Source: Agrobacterium larrymoorei (lineage in GTDB: Bacteria; Pseudomonadota; Alphaproteobacteria; Rhizobiales; Rhizobiaceae). Taken from it: a DNA stretch of 64,000 nt. The position numbers were made by a program, and so were the translations under genes. The notes beneath the pieces were generated by a model, which saw only the letters and a program-made list of their open reading frames with translations, did no database searches and was not told where the DNA came from. Positions 9,266-20,131 of the stretch are shown here, in pieces. Position 1 is the first letter of the stretch. Each line of letters starts with the position of its first letter. The stretch lies in assembly GCF_005145045.1 (NCBI RefSeq), contig NZ_CP039692.1, forward strand, positions 186,001-250,000, given 5' to 3'.

Positions 9266-10222
9266 TCAATCCTCCCGCTGCCGCTTGAACTGGATGACGG
9301 TGACGGCAAGCACGAGGAAGAACAGCACCAGCGCAATCATGCTCGAATAGCCGAGATCCCAGGAAATGAAGGCCTCATTATAGATGTGATAGACGAGCAC
9401 CAGCGTCGACGTTCCCGGTCCGCCCTGCGTGATCATGTAAACCTGATCGAACACCTTGAACGACTGGATGGTGAGCATGACAGTGACGAAGAAGGTCGTG
9501 GGACCCAGTTGCGGCAGCGTGACATGGATGAATTTCTGCCAGGCATTCGCGCCATCGAGACCGGCAGCCTCGTAGAGCTCGGAATTGATGCCCTGAAGGC
9601 CGGCAAGATAGATCACCATATAGTAACCCATGCTCTTCCAGACGCCGAACAGGATGACTGTCACCATCGCCCAATGCCGGTCCGCAGCCCAGCCGGGCAT
9701 GTCCGCCGGGTCGAGACCCAGCGTGTAAAGAAGCATGTTCACCGGCCCCATTTCGGGATTGAAGATCATATTCCAGACAACCGCAACGGCCACGAGCGAA
9801 GCGACATAGGGGAAGAACATTGCCGTGCGAAAGAAGTTACGGCCCCAGATTTTCTGATTGAGCAAAATGGCAAGGCCAAGCGCGCAGGCAAGAGTGGCTG
9901 GCACGGACACGACCGTATAGATGATCGTGTTCCAGAACGCGGCAATGAAAGCGCGATCCTCAAACAGCCGCCAGAAATTATCCAGCCCGGCAAAGCGCAT
10001 GGGGTTCGAACCATCCCAATGCATGAACGCCAAGGCGAAAGCGAAAAGGATGGGACCGAGCGTGAAGATCGCAAAGCCGAGGAAATTCGGCGCGATGAAG
10101 GAATAAGCGATCAGCGCATTTTCTATTCTGCGCCTGCGCTTTGAAACAATCCGCACCTTCTTCTTGCGAAGAGGCGACGCCTGCTCTTCGGATACGCTCG
10201 CATTCGCAATCGCCACCGACAC
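9266..10222 (-). CDS. sugar ABC transporter permease (MalF type)
   Basis: A 318-residue permease with a basic cytoplasmic N-terminus (KKKVRIVSKRRRR) and six membrane segments. Its EAA loop is EAAGLDGANAWQKFIHVTLP near 230. It is the first gene of the leftward carbohydrate operon and reads away from the divergent promoter region 10223-10426. It pairs with the MalG-type subunit at 8426-9262. Confidence 0.93.
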   Translation of the reverse strand: MSVAIANASVSEEQASPLRKKKVRIVSKRRRRIENALIAYSFIAPNFLGFAIFTLGPILFAFALAFMHWDGSNPMRFAGLDNFWRLFEDRAFIAAFWNTIIYTVVSVPATLACALGLAILLNQKIWGRNFFRTAMFFPYVASLVAVAVVWNMIFNPEMGPVNMLLYTLGLDPADMPGWAADRHWAMVTVILFGVWKSMGYYMVIYLAGLQGINSELYEAAGLDGANAWQKFIHVTLPQLGPTTFFVTVMLTIQSFKVFDQVYMITQGGPGTSTLVLVYHIYNEAFISWDLGYSSMIALVLFFLVLAVTVIQFKRQRED

Positions 10223-10323
10223 CTCCCACGGCCATTAAACTGCGGCGCAACAAGCGTTCCGCACATCCGGCCATGACAAAGCGTCAGACCGCCTCCTGTT
10301 GTCTGGATAACACATATTTTGTA

Positions 10324-10384
10324 TTGGTCAAACAACTTTGCATATGATCATACAAATTTGTGGTTTTGTGAAAATACGTATGAT
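10324..10384. promoter_or_regulatory. divergent promoter/operator between transporter and lyase genes
   Basis: A perfect palindrome TATGATCATA lies at 10343-10352. It contains GTATGAT as its reverse complement (ATCATAC, 10347-10353), and GTATGAT recurs at 10378-10384. A possible rightward promoter is TTGGTC (10324-10329), 17 bases, then ATCATA (10347-10352), so the palindrome would cover the -10 box. The same GTATGAT occurs at 13816-13822 in front of the GntR regulator gene, suggesting that protein as the ligand-responsive repressor of both promoters. This is inferred from shared words only. Confidence 0.45.
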
Positions 10385-10426
10385 AGGGAACTAGGCACAC
10401 GCTGGGACAAGGGAGAGGCGAAGGCA

Positions 10427-12211
10427 GTGTTTGCAGAACTAGCACAAGCGTTTCCTGCACATCTGGCCCAGTTCGGCAGAGGGATCGACGCCGAGCAATT
10501 GCGTCTTGCCGCCTCACCTCAAATACGGGTCGACATCATCAAGAAAGCCCATGAAGCGGCCTCTAAGCCCTGGTCCGTCATCCTCGCAAACCATTATCGC
10601 GACTACACCCGAACCGGCAACCGCACTCGTTTCGAGGAACTTTATTTCTCCCGGCGCTTGAAATTGAACGCGCTGGTGCTTGGCGAATGTCTGGAGGGCG
10701 ATGGGCGGTTTCTCGATGAAATCATAGATGGCCTCTGGCTCATTTGCGAAGAGAGCGGATGGCAACTGCCTGCCCATAATTCCCACATTCGCGGGGGCGC
10801 CCGCGCGCCGATGCCGGATATCGACCACCCGGTCATCGATCTTTTCGCTGCGGAAACCGGCGCGAACCTGGCGCTCTGTCTCCACCTCCTCGCTCCGGAA
10901 CTGGACCGTACAGCGCCGGGCACGACGGAGCGCGTGCGAGATGAGATCGGCAAACGGATCACTCGCCCATACCTCTCGGAGCATTTCTGGTGGATGGGCA
11001 GCGGCGACGAGCGGATGAACAACTGGACTGCCTGGATCACCCAGAACGTCCTCCTCTCGACCTTCCTTTTGCCGCATGACGATACGACGCAACATCAGGT
11101 CGCGCGCAAAGCCCTGAACAGTCTGGATGCCTTCCAGAAAGATTACGGCGCAGATGGTGCCTGTGAAGAAGGCGTTCTCTATTACGGCCACGCAGCGCTC
11201 TGTCTCTTCGGCGCAATGACAATCCTCGATGAGGTTACCGGCGGCAAACTCAAACCACTTTTCCACTCATCGAAAATACGGAACATGGCAGAGTTCATTC
11301 TGCACATGCATGTTTCAGACAGTCGATACTTCAACTTCGCCGACGCGCCAGCGAATTATGAGACCGCAGGAATTCGCGAATATCTGTTCGGGGCTGCCGT
11401 CGGCTCTCAGCAACTTCAGGCCTTTGCGGCAGACCGCTGGGATGCTTCGACAGATCGCTTGATTACATTGGAATGGAACCTCTGGTACCGGGTTCTTGCA
11501 CTTTTGACATCTGACAAAATGACAGCAAGCACAGCTGCAGCCGCGACGAAAGACGCCCTCTACCCAAGCATCGGCCTCTTCATCGCACGGGATTCCACTT
11601 ACGATCTCGCCGTGAAGGCGGGCACGAATGGCGAGAGCCATAACCATAATGATGTGGGAAGCTTCACCCTCTACAAGAACGGAAAGCCGCTCCTCATAGA
11701 TGTGGGCGTGGGCAGCTACACGGCCAAGACCTTTTCCGCATCTCGCTACGATATTTGGACGATGCAGTCCGCCTACCACAATCTGCCGATCATTGGCGGC
11801 ATCATGCAGTCTGCGGGAAGCGAATACTGCGCGCGTGATTTCAAGGCCGAATTCAATGAGGAACGGGCCTGCGTTTCTTTCGATATATCCGGCGCTTATC
11901 CCTCACCCGCTTCCTCCCACCGTTACCTTCGGTCCGTGCGCCTTGTCAGGCATAGCCATATCGAGGTTCAAGATACCTATGAAGGCGACGATGAAATCCA
12001 GCTTGTTTTGATGAGCCTCGAGGCACCTGTTTTTGAGGCGGGAAAGCTTCACTTGGGCGATCTTGCGCAGATCGGCATGGAGGGTTGCGGCCTGCCATCC
12101 ATCGAAACGATCCCGATAGACGATGCTCGGCTTAGGCAATCCTGGCCCGAACAGATTTACCGAATTGTGCTGAAGGCGAGCGAGAAGAGCTTTCGCCTGA
12201 TCATCAGATAA
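10427..12211 (+). CDS. heparinase II/III-like polysaccharide lyase
   Basis: About 594 residues. The second half carries the heparinase II/III core: H405-N-H407-N-D409 in SHNHNDVG, then LYKNGKPLLIDVGVGSY and HNLPIIGG. The family cuts uronate-containing polymers by beta-elimination and leaves an unsaturated uronate, the substrate of the GH88 enzyme in the neighbouring operon. The frame opens at an ATG at 10319, but GTG 10427 has GGGAGAGG 8 bases upstream and avoids coding through the promoter, so I chose it. No signal peptide is present, implying action on imported oligosaccharides rather than on external polymer. It overlaps the next gene by one base (TAATG). Confidence 0.82.
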   Translation: MFAELAQAFPAHLAQFGRGIDAEQLRLAASPQIRVDIIKKAHEAASKPWSVILANHYRDYTRTGNRTRFEELYFSRRLKLNALVLGECLEGDGRFLDEIIDGLWLICEESGWQLPAHNSHIRGGARAPMPDIDHPVIDLFAAETGANLALCLHLLAPELDRTAPGTTERVRDEIGKRITRPYLSEHFWWMGSGDERMNNWTAWITQNVLLSTFLLPHDDTTQHQVARKALNSLDAFQKDYGADGACEEGVLYYGHAALCLFGAMTILDEVTGGKLKPLFHSSKIRNMAEFILHMHVSDSRYFNFADAPANYETAGIREYLFGAAVGSQQLQAFAADRWDASTDRLITLEWNLWYRVLALLTSDKMTASTAAAATKDALYPSIGLFIARDSTYDLAVKAGTNGESHNHNDVGSFTLYKNGKPLLIDVGVGSYTAKTFSASRYDIWTMQSAYHNLPIIGGIMQSAGSEYCARDFKAEFNEERACVSFDISGAYPSPASSHRYLRSVRLVRHSHIEVQDTYEGDDEIQLVLMSLEAPVFEAGKLHLGDLAQIGMEGCGLPSIETIPIDDARLRQSWPEQIYRIVLKASEKSFRLIIR

Positions 12212-13017
12212 TGAGGATGCCAATGGAACTGACGATCAAGATAATCGCCGCCGACGGATCGGTGTTGTCAGAAACCGGAGGTGGAGACGAGGTTTTTCTG
12301 GTTTACAAGCAGACCTATGTGGGCGGAGAAAGCATCGTCATCGAAACATCGGAACCGGGCTTTGTCTGGCTTACTCTGGATGCAGCCTTGCCACCGGTCA
12401 TGGCCTTCACGTCCGGTGGAGCCTATGCTTTTCCGGTTCCTGCCAACAAACGGGAATCCTATCCGCCGCAGGCCTTTAACGGCAATCTTCACCGCATTTC
12501 GGTGCGCTGCGCGCAGCCTCACGAGGCCTGCTCCCGGCGCAACCTCGCCTTCAATCCGCTTGACCATCACGGCAACGAAACCCTATTTCCGCACGCTTCC
12601 GCAAACGTGGAAACGCGCGGAGAAGCCGCATTTGCCGCAAGAAACGCAATCGATGGGGAAAAGGCCAACGATAATCACGGGTTTTGGCCCTATACCAGCT
12701 GGGGCATCAACAGGGATCCCGCTGCGGCGCTGACGGTGAATTTTGGCCGCGAGGTGATTATTGACGAAATCCGGCTGTACCTGCGAGCGGATTTTCCCCA
12801 CGATGCATGGTGGCGAAAAGCAGCCATCAGCTTTTCAGATGGCGAAAGGCTGTCGCTCGATCTGCGCAAGACAGGCACGGCTCAAGCCTTTCCCATCAGC
12901 GAGAAAAAGGTGGTATGGATCAGGCTGCACGATCTCGAAAAGGCGGAAGATCCCTCACCCTTCCCGGCACTGACCCAGATTGAAATCTGGGGCCGGGACC
13001 AGCGCATCGCAGGCTGA
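12211..13017 (+). CDS. discoidin-like carbohydrate-binding protein
   Basis: A 268-residue protein whose C-terminal half (about 125-260) resembles F5/8 type C (discoidin) jelly-roll modules: NAIDGEKANDNHGFWPY, then LTVNFGREVIIDEIRLYL and ITQIEIWGR-like ending strands. The N-terminal half is beta-rich and unassigned. ATG 12211 overlaps the lyase stop by one base. A second in-frame ATG at 12223 is possible. There is no signal peptide, so it is presumably a cytoplasmic partner or accessory module of the lyase. The tight coupling suggests equal amounts of both proteins. Confidence 0.68.
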   Translation: MRMPMELTIKIIAADGSVLSETGGGDEVFLVYKQTYVGGESIVIETSEPGFVWLTLDAALPPVMAFTSGGAYAFPVPANKRESYPPQAFNGNLHRISVRCAQPHEACSRRNLAFNPLDHHGNETLFPHASANVETRGEAAFAARNAIDGEKANDNHGFWPYTSWGINRDPAAALTVNFGREVIIDEIRLYLRADFPHDAWWRKAAISFSDGERLSLDLRKTGTAQAFPISEKKVVWIRLHDLEKAEDPSPFPALTQIEIWGRDQRIAG

Positions 13018-13029
13018 TCAACGCGGCCT

Positions 13030-13770
13030 TCAGCTGGAGGCGATGCCGCGCAGATCTCGCATCATATCGCGGTAACGCTGCTGGCTTCCGCGCAGATGTT
13101 CCTGCATTGCAAGCTTGGCTGCCTGCTCGTTCCTGTCGGAAATCGCAACGACGATAGCTTCATGTTCACGATGAATGAGCCGCCGATAAGCCGTCTGGTC
13201 GGCCTGATCCGTGCTTGGAACGGCCTTTGATTGGGGAATGGCAGCCGGTCCGTGCAATTCGAGAAACTGAATGAAAAGCGGGTTATTGGTTGCAGCAGCG
13301 ATGGCAAGATGCAGCGCCAGATCGGCGTCGCGGATCGATTGCTGCTGCTCGATGCAGCAAAACACCTTGGCGTGACAGTCCAGAATAGCTTCTTCCTGCG
13401 AGGGGGAGCGGCGTGTCGCAGCAAGCCCGGCCGCCTCGATTTCCAGAGGCGTTCGAATTTCCAGAACCTCGAGATCCGATGAAATGCGCGCCTTCTCACC
13501 CTTCATATCCGTGGAACGGGCCTCCGGCTTGCGCAAGACGAAAATGCCTGCGCCCTGCCTGACTTCGACAAGGCCGTCACAACGAAGAGCGGTTACAGCC
13601 TCGCGGACCACCGTTCGGCTCACACCATGCGCTTCCGTCAGCTCCACTTCGCTCGGCAAACGCTGACCGGGGCCATATCTGCCAGACAATATTTCTTCCC
13701 GAAGGAACCCGCTTACCTGACTGACGAGCGAAGCGCCGTTTTTAGGACGGACTTTTTCTTGAGAAGCCAT
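13030..13770 (-). CDS. GntR-family regulator (FadR/FCD subgroup)
   Basis: A 246-residue repressor. Residues about 15-80 form the winged helix-turn-helix (LPSEVELTEAHGVSRTVVREAVTAL) and residues 105-235 form the helical FCD ligand-binding domain with its spaced His/Asp metal-site residues. It is convergent with the discoidin-like gene (gap 12 bases). Its own upstream region contains GTATGAT, also found twice in the divergent promoter at 10343-10384. FCD regulators of uronate pathways typically respond to a sugar-acid intermediate; the ligand here is unknown. Confidence 0.88.
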   Translation of the reverse strand: MASQEKVRPKNGASLVSQVSGFLREEILSGRYGPGQRLPSEVELTEAHGVSRTVVREAVTALRCDGLVEVRQGAGIFVLRKPEARSTDMKGEKARISSDLEVLEIRTPLEIEAAGLAATRRSPSQEEAILDCHAKVFCCIEQQQSIRDADLALHLAIAAATNNPLFIQFLELHGPAAIPQSKAVPSTDQADQTAYRRLIHREHEAIVVAISDRNEQAAKLAMQEHLRGSQQRYRDMMRDLRGIASS

Positions 13771-13815
13771 ACCGAGCCGGATTCCGCGATTTTGAGAAGA
13801 CTACCTACGCAAAAG

Positions 13816-13822
13816 GTATGAT
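13816..13822 (+). promoter_or_regulatory. GTATGAT word upstream of the GntR gene
   Basis: The heptamer matches those in the divergent region 10343-10384 and lies 46 bases from the GntR start, within the 244-base stretch 13771-14014. That stretch is AT-rich and otherwise shows no gene. It may be an autoregulatory half-site. Confidence 0.3.
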
Positions 13823-14014
13823 GAATTTTGAGAAAATTCAACATCAATGAAATCTGTCTGATCTATTTTAGCTTTATTATTCGCAGATTACGCGTCGAGA
13901 AGAACTAAAAAACGGGCATTAATCGATATTAGCGATCTACCACACGTCCGCGAGCTATGCTCTTGCATGGCTGCGCGGGCAGGTTAAAGTCGCGCTTCAT
14001 TGGATGGCTTTGAG

Positions 14015-14572
14015 ATGCTGATTACATCGTTCTTTTCGCTTGCCCTTTTAGGGACGAGCCCAGCGCAGGCCGGGAACGGCGTTGATCATTATGTCATTCC
14101 GGTACAACTCGACGCCGCCGCCACCCCCGGCCCAAAGTTTGACGCGGCCCGGTGTCGCGGCATTGCCGACCTGTCTTCCAAAGCTCAGCCGATGTTCCAG
14201 CAGAAGGAAAATGGAGAGTGGGAGTGCAGCTACCTGCTGGATTACACGGAAACGGGCCACACGCCGTCAGTCTTCATCCAGATACGTGGCGTGGAGCCGG
14301 GGCGGTGGAGCAGCTTTCGCCTGAAACTCAATTTCGGTTCTATCCTCTCACGTCAGGCACTGGGCGGAAGAGCGGCGTCGATTGTCTATACGCTGATCGG
14401 TGACCAGACGCCGCTGCGGGAACTCGGCGTAACGCTTGCTGGCGGTCGGGATTTCGAACTTTTGTTTAATGGCATGAGCCTCAAATACAAGCAGGAACGC
14501 TTCGATAAAACGCGTTTCAACCTGTCTGGCACGAATGCGCCTAATCCAAACAAGGAAACGACAGAGCAGTAA
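14015..14572 (+). CDS. small exported protein of unknown function
   Basis: About 185 residues. ATG 14015 yields a clear signal peptide (MLITSFFSLALLGTSPAQA, then GNG). A TTG at 14000 is possible but adds five residues in front of it. The mature part has two Cys, in the contexts ARCRGI and WECSYL, likely a disulfide in the periplasm. It ends in an Asn/Pro/Thr-rich tail. I recognise no family. It is isolated: the upstream 244 bases hold the GntR promoter, and the downstream transporter operon runs in the opposite direction 24 bases away. Confidence 0.65.
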   Translation: MLITSFFSLALLGTSPAQAGNGVDHYVIPVQLDAAATPGPKFDAARCRGIADLSSKAQPMFQQKENGEWECSYLLDYTETGHTPSVFIQIRGVEPGRWSSFRLKLNFGSILSRQALGGRAASIVYTLIGDQTPLRELGVTLAGGRDFELLFNGMSLKYKQERFDKTRFNLSGTNAPNPNKETTEQ

Positions 14573-14596
14573 GCTGCCCTGCCTTCCTTCTACGAT

Positions 14597-16423
<1,827 letters not shown>

Positions 16424-16426
16424 GGC

Positions 16427-18211
16427 TCATCTCCCCACGGCATAGGCCTGCATCAGGCGCGGCGTTGCGGCAGCGCGAAGCAGTCCATCGGCGTCTCTTC
16501 TCGCAGCGGTTAGACGCCCAACCGTCCAGGGATCGGCTGGCGTGACATCGTGTCCGCGTTTTTTGAGCTCGCCCAAGGCCGCCTCGCCGATGCTGGTTTC
16601 AATCATCACATTGCCCGGCTGGCGCGTGCGTGGATAGAAAGAGCCGGGGAAATGCGAGGTGTGGAACAGCGGCAGATCGATCGCTTCCTGAAGGTTCAGG
16701 CCAAAATGCGCATAGCGCAGGAAGAAAGATAGCTGCCATTGATCCTGCTGATCCCCACCCGGCGTACCGAAGGCCAGCGTGGGACGGCCTTCGAACAGCG
16801 CGAGCGATGGCGTCAACGTGGTACGCGGACGCTTGCCCGGCGCAAGAGAGGTTGGCAGTCCCTCCTTCAGCCAGAACATCTGCGCGCGCGAATTGAGGCA
16901 GAAGCCGAGCCCCGGAACGATGGGCGAACTCTGCAACCAGCCGCCCGATGGTGTCACGGACACCATGTTGCCCTCCCGGTCAATGACGTCGATATGGACC
17001 GTATCGCCACGCTTCTCGGTCAGGTGAGACATCGTCGGTTCATAGACCGCGCCTGTGCCCTGCATGGAATTGAGCATGGAAAGCGTCAGGTCACGCTGGT
17101 TCTCGAAGCCCGGCAAAGCGCCCGGACGAAGCTCCATGGAGGCCTTTTCGGTGATCAACTTGCGGCGTTCGTCGTTATACGCGTCCGAAAGCAGGGTCTG
17201 CATCGGCACCTGAGCAAATTCCGGATCGCCATAATAGACCTCACGGTCGGCATAGGCGAGCTTCATGGCCTCTACGACCGTGTGTACGAACTCCGGCCCC
17301 GCAGGGTCCATGCTGGCAATATCGATGCCCTTCAGCAGCGCAAGCGATTGCAGCAGAACCGGGCCCTGCCCCCATGGTCCCGTCTTGGCAATTGTCCAGC
17401 CATGATAGTCATAGGTGGTCGGCGCTTCGATGGTGGCTGTGAAACCGGCCATATCATCTGCGGTCAACACGCCTTTGTGGCGCGTGCCGCTTGCATCCAT
17501 CACTTCGGCATGGGCCAGAGAATCCGCGATCTTCTCCGCTACGAAGCCTCTATAAAACGCATCGCGCGCGGCTTCGATACCTGCCTCGCGTCCGTCCTTG
17601 GCCTCGGCTTCCTTCACGATCCGCTTCCATGTTTCGGCAAGAACGGGGTTTTTGAAGTTGGAAAGGGGCTGCGGAACGGCACCGTTCGGAACCCATGTCT
17701 CGTAAGATGTCGGCCATTCAGTTTCAAAGAAATGCGCAAGGCCAGCGATGGATGCAGAAACGCGCGCCAGTAGCGGGTGGCCATTTTCGAGGTAATGGAT
17801 CGCAGGCTCCAGAACGTCGCGAACGCTCATCGTGCCGTAGTCCCGCAACATCAGCATCCAGCCATCGAAGGCACCGGGGATGACGGTGGAAAGCAGACCA
17901 TCTCCCGGAATGATATCGATGCCTTCGTTTCTGTAATGCTCGATTGTGGCGCCTGCCGGTGCTGGCCCCTGTGCGCAGATGACCTCTACCTTGTCCTTTT
18001 TCTTCGAGTAGATCACGGCGGGCATATCACCGCCCGGTCCGTTCAAATGCGGCTCAAGAACCTGAAGAACGAAGCCAGTCGCGACGGCGGCGTCGAAAGC
18101 GTTGCCGCCTTTTTCAAGGATGCTCATGCCAACGGAGGAAGCAATCCAGTGCGTGGAGGTCACGACACCGAACGTACCGAGGATTTCAGGGCGGGTTGTG
18201 AATGCAGTCAT
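16427..18211 (-). CDS. ggt: gamma-glutamyltransferase family protein
   Basis: A 594-residue GGT-family N-terminal nucleophile hydrolase. These enzymes self-cleave and use the new N-terminal Thr to remove gamma-glutamyl groups. The probable cleavage/nucleophile Thr is about residue 404 in GDTVHIDVID, followed by the family pattern GNMVSVTPSGG. The N-terminus (VVTSTHWIASSVGMSILEKGGNAFDAAVA) is also typical. Unlike E. coli GGT, there is no signal peptide, so the enzyme should work in the cytoplasm on imported substrate. It is embedded between permease DppC and the fused ATPase, which ties it to peptide uptake. Confidence 0.9.
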   Translation of the reverse strand: MTAFTTRPEILGTFGVVTSTHWIASSVGMSILEKGGNAFDAAVATGFVLQVLEPHLNGPGGDMPAVIYSKKKDKVEVICAQGPAPAGATIEHYRNEGIDIIPGDGLLSTVIPGAFDGWMLMLRDYGTMSVRDVLEPAIHYLENGHPLLARVSASIAGLAHFFETEWPTSYETWVPNGAVPQPLSNFKNPVLAETWKRIVKEAEAKDGREAGIEAARDAFYRGFVAEKIADSLAHAEVMDASGTRHKGVLTADDMAGFTATIEAPTTYDYHGWTIAKTGPWGQGPVLLQSLALLKGIDIASMDPAGPEFVHTVVEAMKLAYADREVYYGDPEFAQVPMQTLLSDAYNDERRKLITEKASMELRPGALPGFENQRDLTLSMLNSMQGTGAVYEPTMSHLTEKRGDTVHIDVIDREGNMVSVTPSGGWLQSSPIVPGLGFCLNSRAQMFWLKEGLPTSLAPGKRPRTTLTPSLALFEGRPTLAFGTPGGDQQDQWQLSFFLRYAHFGLNLQEAIDLPLFHTSHFPGSFYPRTRQPGNVMIETSIGEAALGELKKRGHDVTPADPWTVGRLTAARRDADGLLRAAATPRLMQAYAVGR

Positions 18212-18231
18212 GTATAAAATCCTTCAATATA

Positions 18232-19104
18232 TCAGTGTTCACGCGGATCGAGCGCATCCCGAAGGCCATCGCCCAGAAGATTGAAGCCGATCACGACGAG
18301 GAAGATTGCAGCACCCGGCCACATGGCCATCCAGGGTGCCTGTGAAAGATAGTTTTTCGCCACGTTCAGCATGGAGCCCCAGCTTGCAGCGGGTGCCTGC
18401 TGCCCCAGCCCAAGGAAGGAAAGGCTGGCCTCGGCAATGATAGCCGTCGCGACGGTGAGTGTCGCCTGCACGATGATAGGCGGCACGATATTCGGCAGAA
18501 TGTAGCGCAACATGATATCGTGATGACCAAGGCCGATGGACCGCGCACCTTCGATATAATCCTCCGTCTTGACCGCCAGAACCTGAGCGCGCGTCAGGCG
18601 GATAAAGATAGGCATGGCTGAAAGCCCGATGGCGATCATCGCGTTGGTCAGGCTCGGCCCCAAAAAGGCGGCAAGTGCAATCGCCATGATCAGGAACGGC
18701 ATCGCGAGAAAGGCTTCGGTTATGCGCGAGATGATCTGATCGAGCCAGCCGCCGAAATAGCCGGAGATAAGCCCAAGCGGCACGCCCGTCGCCACCGCGA
18801 TGGCAACGGAGATGACGCCCGCCATCAGGGACGCCTGCGCACCCCAGATCATCCGCGAGAGAATGTCTCTGCCAATATCATCGGTGCCGAACCAATGCGC
18901 CGCCGAAGGTGCCTTGCGAATGGTGCTCCAGCTGGTCGCATAGGGATCCGCCAGCGGCAGGAGTGGCGCGAGGATTGCCAGAAGCGCGAAGAACACGATG
19001 ATGATGAGGCCCGCAATCGCGCTTTTATTGCGCTTCATCTTCTTCCATGCGCGGTTTTGCGAGCGCTGGGCAACGGGCGTGGTTATCTGCAATGTCGTGC
19101 TCAT
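18232..19104 (-). CDS. peptide ABC transporter permease (DppC type)
   Basis: A 290-residue DppC/GsiD-type permease with a charged cytoplasmic N-terminus (KKMKRNKSAIAGL) and six membrane segments. The EAA-type loop EGARSIGLGHHDIMLRYILPN lies near 195. ATG 19104 overlaps the DppB stop as ATGA; an upstream ATG inside dppB is rejected. It forms the channel together with DppB. Confidence 0.92.
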   Translation of the reverse strand: MSTTLQITTPVAQRSQNRAWKKMKRNKSAIAGLIIIVFFALLAILAPLLPLADPYATSWSTIRKAPSAAHWFGTDDIGRDILSRMIWGAQASLMAGVISVAIAVATGVPLGLISGYFGGWLDQIISRITEAFLAMPFLIMAIALAAFLGPSLTNAMIAIGLSAMPIFIRLTRAQVLAVKTEDYIEGARSIGLGHHDIMLRYILPNIVPPIIVQATLTVATAIIAEASLSFLGLGQQAPAASWGSMLNVAKNYLSQAPWMAMWPGAAIFLVVIGFNLLGDGLRDALDPREH

Positions 19105-20048
19105 ATCGCAGTCCTCATGCGCGGATTGAGGAGAACGGTGACGACATCCGCAAGCAGGTTCATCAGAATAAAGCCGATTGCAGTGCACAGCACCACACCC
19201 TGTACCACAGCGTAATCACGGGTGAAAACCGCATCCACGATCAGCTTTCCGAAGCCGGGAATGGTGAAGATTTGCTCCGTCAGAACCGCACCGGCCAGCA
19301 ACTCTCCAAACAGCAGGGCCGAGAGAGTGATGATGGGCAGAAGCGCATTGCGGAAGGAATGGCTGAGCACCACCTGCCAACTGGACAGGCCCTTGGCCCT
19401 TGCAGTGCGAATATAGTCCGACTTCATCACGGAAAGCATGGCGGAGCGCGTATGCCGCATTAACGTTGCCGCGAGGGCATTGCCCAGCACGAAGGACGGC
19501 ATGATCATGGTCTGTATCGACCGCACCGGATCGACAAAAATCGACTCGTAGCCAGACGCTGGAAGCCAACCGAGTTGCACGGACACCAATAGAATCAGCA
19601 TGATGCCGAGCCAGAAATTCGGGATGGACAGGCCTGAGAGAGCGACGATGTTCGAGACGTAATCGATCCAGGTATTCTGCTTGACCGCCGCAAGAATGCC
19701 GATGGGCACGCCGATGACCAAGGCGAAGAACATGGACATGATAGCGAGCTGGATCGTGACCGGGAGCTTTTGCCCAATGAGTTCGAGAACCGGCTGGTTG
19801 GTTCTGAGCGAAACACCGAAGTCACCCTGAACCACGGAGCCGAGCCAGTAGAAATACTGATAAACGACGGGATCGTTCATCCGGTATCTTTCGCGCAGCA
19901 GGTCGATGACCGCGGGGTCACGCTCCTCCCCCGCCATGGCGAGGATGGGATCGCCCGGCAAAAGTTTCTGCAGCGAAAAAACGAAAATCGAAATGATAAG
20001 CAGCGTCGGTATGGCAACCAGCAACCGCTTGCCGATGTAGATATGCAT
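19101..20048 (-). CDS. peptide ABC transporter permease (DppB type)
   Basis: A 315-residue DppB/GsiC-type permease. It has six membrane segments, the family N-terminus (YIGKRLLVAIPTLLIISIFVF) and the EAA loop RTARAKGLSSWQVVLSHSFRN near 220. It begins 83 bases after the binding-protein gene, and that gap contains a long stem-loop. Its stop overlaps the start of dppC. Confidence 0.92.
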   Translation of the reverse strand: MHIYIGKRLLVAIPTLLIISIFVFSLQKLLPGDPILAMAGEERDPAVIDLLRERYRMNDPVVYQYFYWLGSVVQGDFGVSLRTNQPVLELIGQKLPVTIQLAIMSMFFALVIGVPIGILAAVKQNTWIDYVSNIVALSGLSIPNFWLGIMLILLVSVQLGWLPASGYESIFVDPVRSIQTMIMPSFVLGNALAATLMRHTRSAMLSVMKSDYIRTARAKGLSSWQVVLSHSFRNALLPIITLSALLFGELLAGAVLTEQIFTIPGFGKLIVDAVFTRDYAVVQGVVLCTAIGFILMNLLADVVTVLLNPRMRTAI

Positions 20049-20086
20049 AGGACCGATCCTTGAAACGCAAGACGCGCCGGGGACTG

Positions 20087-20117
20087 GACGCAGACGCTTA
20101 ACTCAAGCGCCTGCGTC
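20087..20117 (-). other. stem-loop between binding-protein and permease genes
   Basis: GACGCAG (20087-20093) pairs with CTGCGTC (20111-20117), and CGCTT (20095-20099) pairs with AAGCG (20105-20109), with one mismatch and a 5-base loop. No U run follows. Such hairpins after binding-protein genes usually stabilise the upstream mRNA so that binding protein exceeds permease. Confidence 0.5.
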
Positions 20118-20131
20118 GCGATATCAGTGGC

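Noticed and set aside
8780..10144. Rightward 454-codon frame opposite the permease genes
   Set aside because: It spans two well supported permease genes and the product is a low-complexity charged sequence without any motif.
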